NCBI GenBank assembly: GCA_003170325.1
Contig: PMZP01000030.1
Location: forward strand, 1 to 11,439
Length of the DNA: 11,439 nucleotides
Direction of reading: 5' to 3'
Origin: Candidatus Tayloriibacteriota bacterium
Lineage (GTDB): Bacteria > Patescibacteriota > Minisyncoccia > Phycocordibacterales > PALSA-1337
The notes under the pieces are model-generated. The model did no database searches, had not been told where the DNA came from, and saw only the letters and a list, made by a program, of their open reading frames with translations. Shown piece by piece: positions 6,314 to 11,439 of this stretch (positions are counted from its first letter, which is position 1; each line of letters begins with the position of its first letter). The position numbers and the translations under genes were made by a program.

Positions 6314-6865
6314 ATGAAATTCACTAACAAAAAAGTTCTGGTTGGCGTGACTGGTGGAATCGCAACTTATAAATCTTGTTCTCTCGTGAACGCTCTTATA
6401 TCCCAGGGAGCCGAAGTTCGCGTAGTTATGACCGATAATGCTAAAAAATTCGTCAGTGCGCATACGTTCCAGGTTTTGACCAATCACCCGGTATACGATG
6501 ATCTCTGGCGGCCTGTAGACCAAAACACAGTCGAGCATATTTCGTTAGCGCATTGGCCGGACGTAATAGTGATCGCTCCGGCGACTGCTAACACTATCAG
6601 TAAGATCGCTCTTGGGATGGCAGATAATCTGTTAACAACGGTCATTCTAGCCAGCCTTCCGAAAACGAAGATCGTCATTGCGCCGGCTATGAATACAAAT
6701 ATGTGGGAAAATCCGCTTGTTCAAAAAAACATCAAAGTCTTGCAGGAAATGAGCAAGTTTATCTTCGTCGAGCCTCGTTCAGGCGTGCTCGCTTGCCGCG
6801 ATGAAGGAAAGGGTAAGATCGCCGAGAACGACGATATTATAAAGATCTTGGAGTCAGCAATATAA
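6314..6865 (+). CDS. coaC: Phosphopantothenoylcysteine decarboxylase (CoaC)
   Basis: This FMN-dependent cytoplasmic enzyme decarboxylates 4'-phosphopantothenoylcysteine to 4'-phosphopantetheine on the way to coenzyme A. The 183-aa protein is a complete HFCD-family flavoprotein domain. It has the opening VLVGVTGGIATYKS (8-21), the catalytic His75 in EHISLAHWPD, the flavin-site APATANTISKIALGMADNLL (88-107), the PAMNTNMW substrate motif with Asn127 (124-131), and the substrate-clamp segment SGVLACRDEGKGKI (156-169) with Cys161. These match the residues known to be essential in the E. coli CoaBC (Dfp) enzyme. The frame extends upstream to a GTG at 6230, but homology begins at MKFTNKKVLV and a -10 box lies just before it, so I start at 6314. 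In most bacteria this domain is fused to CoaB; here a stop codon separates them. Confidence 0.95.
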   Translation: MKFTNKKVLVGVTGGIATYKSCSLVNALISQGAEVRVVMTDNAKKFVSAHTFQVLTNHPVYDDLWRPVDQNTVEHISLAHWPDVIVIAPATANTISKIALGMADNLLTTVILASLPKTKIVIAPAMNTNMWENPLVQKNIKVLQEMSKFIFVEPRSGVLACRDEGKGKIAENDDIIKILESAI

Positions 6866-6866
6866 G

Positions 6867-7532
6867 ATGAATGACGATATCTCTCTGAAAGGTAAGAGGA
6901 TTTTAATCACGGCCGGATCGACATGGATCCCCATCGATACCGTTCGCGTCATCACAAATATCTTTAAAGGGAAGATCGGGTTGACGATCGCCGAATCTGC
7001 CGCGAAGATGGAAGCTCGTGTGACTTTATTGCTTGGGCCTTCTCTTGATATCTCAAACTCCAAATTTTCTGAAAATCTCCAAATAGTCAGGTTCAAATAT
7101 TTCGACGATCTTGATTCGCTCATCACCAAAAATCTCACGGAGCAAGAATTCGACACGGTAATCCATTCTGCAGCCGTTTCTGACTTCAGGCTCGCCAAGC
7201 CATACGACGGAAAGATCAAGTCGAATGTTGAAAAACTTATTTTGGAGCTCGTTCCGACGAAGAAGATAATCGATGGAATAAGAAAGCTCGCGCCGAAAGC
7301 TTTTTTGGTCAAATTCAAATTGGAAGTCGGCATAACACCCGAAAAACTTATGAAGGTTGCCATGGATAGCCTGATGCAATCTAAGGCCGATCTAATCGTA
7401 GCCAATATCTATGACCCCAAATTCACAGACCATGAAGCTTACATAATCGACGTAGATGGCGGATCGCGGAAAGTTACGGGGAGGGAAGCGATAGCTGGCG
7501 AGATACTTAAATCAATCCATGACAGAAAATAA
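6867..7532 (+). CDS. coaB: Phosphopantothenate-cysteine ligase (CoaB)
   Basis: Makes 4'-phosphopantothenoylcysteine from phosphopantothenate and cysteine with a nucleotide triphosphate; its product is the CoaC substrate. The 221-aa protein is a full CoaB domain. KRILITAGSTWIPIDTVRVITN (10-31) is the Rossmann start with the signature T-A-G-x-T-x-x-x-I-D-x-V-R and Asn31. KGKIG (34-38) stands for the usual SSGKMG. HSAAVSDFR (100-108) and KIKS (116-119) supply the phosphopantothenate-site residues, followed by the TKKIIDGI helix and FKLEVG (150-155). It starts 1 nt after the coaC stop, in another frame, so the two proteins are separate, as a split version of the usual CoaBC fusion. Its last 14 bases overlap the next gene. 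There is no Shine-Dalgarno, so translational coupling with coaC is likely. Confidence 0.93.
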   Translation: MNDDISLKGKRILITAGSTWIPIDTVRVITNIFKGKIGLTIAESAAKMEARVTLLLGPSLDISNSKFSENLQIVRFKYFDDLDSLITKNLTEQEFDTVIHSAAVSDFRLAKPYDGKIKSNVEKLILELVPTKKIIDGIRKLAPKAFLVKFKLEVGITPEKLMKVAMDSLMQSKADLIVANIYDPKFTDHEAYIIDVDGGSRKVTGREAIAGEILKSIHDRK

Positions 7533-8988
7533 TCTAGCCGAGTATTTACAAGAGACAGAATACTGTAATTTCAACGATAGCAGCATTATGTCTTTGTCCT
7601 TACATGTAACATCTGGGCTAACCGCCGAACAAGAGAAAGCGGTGGCGATATTTAATTGGGTTCGAGATAACATTGAATACCGCGTCGGTTTATGGCAACG
7701 GAGGGCGTCCCAGACTATTCAGGAAAAAAAGGGAACTTGCACTAACAAAGCAAATCTTGTTGTTGCCTTACTAAGATTAAATAACATACCTGCAGGATAT
7801 GGTGTTCTTAGGACAAAGGGGCAAGACTATATAGGACCTGTCGTCATTCCGGTTTTACGAAGAAGAATTGGTGACGTCTCGACTCATGTATATGCTTTTG
7901 CGTATCTTGATCGGAGATGGATCAAATGTGATCCATCAGCAGATTATAAATTGTCCATTAACACCTCTAACCTTAATCCGCAGAGCAGGCTTGTTGAATG
8001 GGATGGTCGTAACGATGCTGTTGAAAATCTCGATCCAAGCCATATTCTCTCCGAAAAAGGTCCTATCGCGAACATAGACCATATGATGAGAAAGAAAGCC
8101 AAGAACGGTCGCGGCATCGTCATAAGAATAGCTAATCTATACATTGAGTTCTTACGCGATAAGGCGGCAAGTGCAAAGAATGTAGATGAGCTAGAGACGC
8201 TTTTTTATGATTGGTTGATAAAGGAAAAATGTCGATATTTTCTTGTAATGTATTTTAAGCTAGTCACGAAACGTAAAGATAAGGCAATCAATTTTCGAGA
8301 TCGTTTTTGGGCAAAGTATATGAAAGTGTATGATGTTATGAATAAAGCGGTACCCTATAAAGAAATGGTCGAACAAGTTATGCAGGCGGGTCGGTTCGAA
8401 CGGGGCCAGCTTGTTCTCGATGCCGGATCGGGGACGGGTATTATTTCTATAGCTATAAAGAACTCCGAAGCGCAAGTGATCTCCGTAGATAATTCTAAGA
8501 CGGCTATGACAATCCATAAGAGCAAAGATTGCGAGGCGGAACAGATAATTGCCGATTTACGTCAACGGTTACCATTTCCTAATGATCATTTTGACCGTGT
8601 GGTATGCGTACTTACTTTACACGTGCTCTCTCCTTACGACCGGGAAACGATCGTCGGCGAATTCCATCGAGTTTTAAAGCCTGATGGCCGCATCGTCTTA
8701 GCGAATCCCTCCGTTAAGTTCAGCTCTTTTAGGATATTCTTTAAGCATGTTCAAGATTCGATCAAGTTATTGGGCATTGGGAGATCGATCTACGAGATTG
8801 CCTTGTTCCTTGTACCGATCACTAGAATGTTCTATTATAACTTTATCCTAGAATTCGGTCGACAGTCATATAAATATCTGGAATTTGATGAGCAGAAAAG
8901 ATATTTGGAGACAGCGGGATTCAGTATGATATCTGAGACGAAAGAGATATATGCCCATAGCGCTATACTGAATTGGGCGATTAAATAG
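7519..8988 (+). CDS. Transglutaminase-like / SAM-dependent methyltransferase fusion protein
   Basis: A 489-aa soluble protein with two enzyme-like domains. Residues about 35-145 are a transglutaminase-core (papain-like) domain: KKGTCTNKANLVVALLRLNNIPAGY holds Cys74, DVSTHVYAFAYLDRRWIKCDPS holds His123 and Asp138, so a Cys-His-Asp triad is intact. Bacterial members are mostly peptidases or amide-forming enzymes. A helical linker (about 180-290) ends in FWAKYMKVYDVMNKAVPY, a common lead-in to UbiE-like methyltransferases. Residues 297-400 carry a class I SAM-binding fold: motif I VLDAGSGTG (299-307), Asp324 ending strand 2, PFPNDHFDRVVCVLTLHVL (352-370) and HRVLKPDGRIVLANP. No signal peptide or membrane helix is evident, so it is cytoplasmic. 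The ATG lies inside coaB (14-nt overlap), and kinase 2 begins 4 nt downstream, which implies coupling. Substrates are unknown. Both domains look catalytically competent. Confidence 0.87.
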   Translation: MTENNLAEYLQETEYCNFNDSSIMSLSLHVTSGLTAEQEKAVAIFNWVRDNIEYRVGLWQRRASQTIQEKKGTCTNKANLVVALLRLNNIPAGYGVLRTKGQDYIGPVVIPVLRRRIGDVSTHVYAFAYLDRRWIKCDPSADYKLSINTSNLNPQSRLVEWDGRNDAVENLDPSHILSEKGPIANIDHMMRKKAKNGRGIVIRIANLYIEFLRDKAASAKNVDELETLFYDWLIKEKCRYFLVMYFKLVTKRKDKAINFRDRFWAKYMKVYDVMNKAVPYKEMVEQVMQAGRFERGQLVLDAGSGTGIISIAIKNSEAQVISVDNSKTAMTIHKSKDCEAEQIIADLRQRLPFPNDHFDRVVCVLTLHVLSPYDRETIVGEFHRVLKPDGRIVLANPSVKFSSFRIFFKHVQDSIKLLGIGRSIYEIALFLVPITRMFYYNFILEFGRQSYKYLEFDEQKRYLETAGFSMISETKEIYAHSAILNWAIK

Positions 8989-8992
8989 CATC

Positions 8993-10642
8993 ATGATGAA
9001 TATTGCTTTCAGGCTTGACATACAAAATTACGCGCTTGCAGTAGCCTTTTTTCTCAATGTCATTTTGGCGGCGGTCATATACACGAGCAGTAAGCGAAAA
9101 AAAGAAGAATTATCATTTGCACTACTTGCCTTTAGCGTAGCTCTCTGGGCACTCGGTATGTTTTTTTATCGAGGCATTCTAAATGATACGTCTGCGATTA
9201 TCTCAACTAAGATCTACTATGTTTTTGCTGGAATAATTCCGGCATCATTTCTCTATTTTTCTCTTAACTATCCTATGAAACAACAAGGTATAGGACGGTA
9301 TACAAAAATACTGTTGGCGGTTTTCGCAATAATATTTATAGCTTCTCCATTTTTCGGAAATTTCATAGTCAGTAATGTCATAGTGCAATCAGCGGGAGAA
9401 AATCAAATATATTTTGGGTCTGGATTGCTCGCATGGGGGTTCTATACGATCGTTTATTTCACTTTTGCATTCTATTTTCTCATACGTCAATATCTGTCAA
9501 AGCTGCCGAGTTCAGTTATCAAAAAGCAATATACACTCATCATCTCTGGAAGTATTGCATCTGTAATGATTGGCTTGACGACAAATCATATATTACCTCT
9601 CTTTTTCAATAATCCGAATTTAGCTTGGATCGGTCCGACGGCTTCATTGGTGATGACGTCATTTATTGCCGTAGCTATTTACAAACATAACCTTTTCAAT
9701 GTCAGAGTAATCGTCACTGAACTTCTGATATTCTTTGTATGGGCGGCACTATTAATTAATGTGTTACTATCGACATCCGCTGAAACATTCATACTAAATA
9801 TATTTGTGCTGGTAATTGTGATTGTCCTAGGTATATTTGTAATCAGATCCGTGATAAAAGAAGTGGAGATACGTGAAAAAATCGAGCTCCTGGCAACGGA
9901 TCTGGAGAAGGCGAATGTGCGGTTGACGGAATTGGATAGGCAGAAGTCGGAGTTCGTCTCGTTCGCCACGCATCAACTCCGGGCACCGCTCACGGCTATG
10001 AAGGGATACGGGTCATTGCTCCTGGAAGGAGACATGGGAGAGTTGCCGAAGGAGGCACGGGAGGGGGTGAGGAGGATATTCGACTCGACGAACACATTAG
10101 TCTCGATCGTGGACGACTATCTGAACATCACGCGTATCGAATTGGGCACGATGAAATACGCCTTCGATAAGATCGATCTCAAGGATCTGATCGACGACGT
10201 GCTGGCGGAATTGGCGCCGACGATCAGCAAGGCACCGGTCTCCTTCAGCTTCACGGCCGAAGAGACAGGCCGGGATTACTGGATGACGGCCGACCGGGAC
10301 AAATTGAAGCAGGTGATCGTCAATCTGATAGACAATTCATTGAAATACACGCCTTCGGGCAAGATCGAGGCCACGTTGTCATTCGACAAAGCCAAACACA
10401 AGTTCGTCTTCAAGGTCAAAGACACGGGCATCGGCATCGCTCCGGAAGTCCTGCCGCGCCTCTTCCAGAAATTCAGCCGAGCAGGGAACGCCAATAAGAC
10501 GAACATCAGGGGCACGGGCCTGGGACTATTCGTGGCCAAACAGATGATCGAGGCTCATCAAGGCACCATCCGCGTCGAATCGCCCGGCGAAGGCAAGGGC
10601 TCTACATTCATCGTGGAATTCGAGCCGTTAGCGAAGGCGTAG
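8993..10642 (+). CDS. Orphan 7TM sensor histidine kinase 2
   Basis: A 549-aa membrane sensor kinase with the same plan as kinase 1: about seven hydrophobic helices (12-285) of the HisKA_7TM type, with WIGP (212-215) and NLFNVRVIVTE shared; a coiled-coil linker (286-320); a HisKA domain with THQLRAP (326-332), phospho-His327; then the ATPase domain with N-box NLIDNSLKYTP (444-454, Asn448), G1 box DTGIG (477-481), F-box LFQKF and G2 box GTGLG (507-511). The ATPase site is canonical. Gln328 replaces the usual acidic residue after the His, and Ala331 replaces the Thr/Asn needed for phosphatase activity in many HisKA kinases. No receiver domain or adjacent regulator is present. The ATG at 8993 or 8996 follows the previous stop by 4-7 nt with no Shine-Dalgarno. 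Third-position GC rises from about 35% in a sampled membrane stretch to about 74% in a sampled kinase stretch. Confidence 0.92.
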   Translation: MMNIAFRLDIQNYALAVAFFLNVILAAVIYTSSKRKKEELSFALLAFSVALWALGMFFYRGILNDTSAIISTKIYYVFAGIIPASFLYFSLNYPMKQQGIGRYTKILLAVFAIIFIASPFFGNFIVSNVIVQSAGENQIYFGSGLLAWGFYTIVYFTFAFYFLIRQYLSKLPSSVIKKQYTLIISGSIASVMIGLTTNHILPLFFNNPNLAWIGPTASLVMTSFIAVAIYKHNLFNVRVIVTELLIFFVWAALLINVLLSTSAETFILNIFVLVIVIVLGIFVIRSVIKEVEIREKIELLATDLEKANVRLTELDRQKSEFVSFATHQLRAPLTAMKGYGSLLLEGDMGELPKEAREGVRRIFDSTNTLVSIVDDYLNITRIELGTMKYAFDKIDLKDLIDDVLAELAPTISKAPVSFSFTAEETGRDYWMTADRDKLKQVIVNLIDNSLKYTPSGKIEATLSFDKAKHKFVFKVKDTGIGIAPEVLPRLFQKFSRAGNANKTNIRGTGLGLFVAKQMIEAHQGTIRVESPGEGKGSTFIVEFEPLAKA

Positions 10643-10646
10643 GAGG

Positions 10647-11348
10647 ATGATGTATTGTGAATATATGAAAAATATCACTATTTTGAATAATAAGATAAGG
10701 AGCAGGGACAATCTGGAGCAAAGAGCCGAGGCTATCTTTAGCCGCGTAGCAGGCTCATTCAAGCTTTCAGATCTGCCTAATATGAGCATATTATTCCATA
10801 CTTCAAGATCGAGTTTTGATAAAAGTCTAGGTAGAAAGACTCAAATATGGGAAGTCGGAAATACGTCGAGAGATAATAAGATCGACATAATACACCCTGA
10901 TTATTTTGCTAAGGTATCAAGTCATACTGATTCTGAATTCGATCAGATTTTGGCACATGAAATGGCTCATATATTCATCAATAGGCTAGCATCTGCTAAT
11001 CAAGTTCCATTTTGGTTGAACGAAGGATTGGCTATGAATATTGCCGGTCAAGTGGAAAGATATACAAAAAGTAACGAGGCGATGTTCATTGAAGAGAGAT
11101 TTACAAGCCATTTGGCAACTAGGATGGATTGGGATGAGCGAGTAAACGGTGGCGCTTATAAGATAGCGTGTCTTTTCACAACTTTTTTGATAGAAAAGTT
11201 TACGTTGGATAAGATCATGGAGCTTATTACGAAAACCGAGAAGAATTATTATGCACCGCATTTCGAGGAGTCTGTTCTTCGAATCTTTGGAAAACCTATT
11301 CAAGATTTGGAAAATGATTTTGTATCGTGTTCGAATAAGATCTCTTAA
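10647..11348 (+). CDS. HExxH zinc metallopeptidase (peptidase MA-like)
   Basis: A 233-aa protein with a gluzincin active site: HEMAH (104-108) provides two zinc-binding His and the catalytic Glu105, and PFWLNEGLA (121-129) provides the third ligand Glu126. This pair, spaced about 18 residues apart, fits the peptidase MA-like family. No signal peptide or membrane helix is seen, so it should act in the cytoplasm unless exported by another route. The region before the motif (1-98) is weakly conserved and may shape substrate choice. A GGAGG occurs at 10642-10646, but it is only 0-3 nt from the tandem ATGs at 10647 and 10650 and 18 nt from the in-frame ATG at 10665, so the true start among the three is unsettled. 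It follows kinase 2 by 4 nt and is probably the last gene of the operon. The substrate is unknown. Confidence 0.85.
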   Translation: MMYCEYMKNITILNNKIRSRDNLEQRAEAIFSRVAGSFKLSDLPNMSILFHTSRSSFDKSLGRKTQIWEVGNTSRDNKIDIIHPDYFAKVSSHTDSEFDQILAHEMAHIFINRLASANQVPFWLNEGLAMNIAGQVERYTKSNEAMFIEERFTSHLATRMDWDERVNGGAYKIACLFTTFLIEKFTLDKIMELITKTEKNYYAPHFEESVLRIFGKPIQDLENDFVSCSNKIS

Positions 11349-11439
11349 TTGAAATCAGGTAAAAAATGTGGATGATACTAGGCACGGATTGTGATTAAAT
11401 AATGAAGGTGATTTTGGATTATTTTGGACAAATCTATTA
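11349..11439 (+). other. 3' flank with a possible gene start at 11402
   Basis: After the peptidase stop no clear terminator is visible. An ATG at 11402 opens a frame (MKVILDYFGQIY) that runs off the window edge. Twelve codons are too few to identify it; the AT-rich GATTAAAT just upstream could be promoter-like. It may be the next gene or chance. Confidence 0.3.

Noticed and set aside
6854..7405. 183-codon minus-strand frame opposite coaB
   Set aside because: The plus frame is a full CoaB enzyme; the opposite frame has no motif, promoter or ribosome site.
1..11439. CRISPR array, tRNA, rRNA or insertion sequence
   Set aside because: By eye I found no regularly spaced repeats, cloverleaf, rRNA segment, transposase or terminal inverted repeats.

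Overview
The window looks like a chromosomal segment of a Candidate Phyla Radiation (Patescibacteria) bacterium, most likely a Parcubacteria-type lineage. Evidence: a secreted protein with the GWAWSSNIGWISF-type repeats that are common in these genomes; two orphan histidine kinases with seven-helix membrane sensors; separately encoded coaC and coaB; and starts that mostly lack Shine-Dalgarno sequences. TGA ends several genes where family homology ends (for example after the last conserved residues of the methionyl-tRNA synthetase fragment), so the genetic code is standard, not the TGA-glycine code of Gracilibacteria/SR1. Lineage is inferred from protein content only; no rRNA or tRNA gene is visible.

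Layout. 1-339: 3' end of a methionyl-tRNA synthetase gene (+). 340-480: spacer with an intrinsic terminator for the minus strand. 481-912 (-): GNAT acetyltransferase behind a near-consensus promoter. 1018-2676 (-): orphan 7TM histidine kinase 1. 2686-2801: divergent promoter region. 2802-3485 (+): PlsC-type acyltransferase. 3538-5031 (+): secreted SNIGW-repeat protein. 5032-5058: hairpin terminator between convergent genes. 5075-6043 (-): a second secreted protein with a Verrucomicrobia-like C-terminus and the only well-placed Shine-Dalgarno sequence in the window. 6044-6313: regulatory spacer with back-to-back promoters, a palindrome cluster and a DnaA-box match. 6314-11348 (+): a tightly packed five-gene run, coaC - coaB - transglutaminase/methyltransferase fusion - 7TM histidine kinase 2 - HExxH metallopeptidase, with gaps of 1, 4 and 4 nt and one 14-nt overlap. 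11402-end: possible start of another gene.

How the genes fit together. coaC and coaB supply successive steps of coenzyme A synthesis. The three downstream genes, probably co-transcribed with them, join a papain-like/methyltransferase fusion, a membrane sensor kinase and a zinc peptidase; no known pathway unites them. PlsC fits phospholipid acylation or remodelling. The two secreted proteins and two membrane kinases give the region a cell-surface and sensing flavour, but no response regulator is present.

Most notable: (i) the transglutaminase-methyltransferase fusion and its operon; (ii) a sharp rise in third-position GC at the same structural junction in both divergent kinases; (iii) a recurring -10 box 6-7 nt before the start codon of three genes, suggesting leaderless mRNAs; (iv) a Verrucomicrobia-like secreted protein whose translation signal differs from its neighbours.
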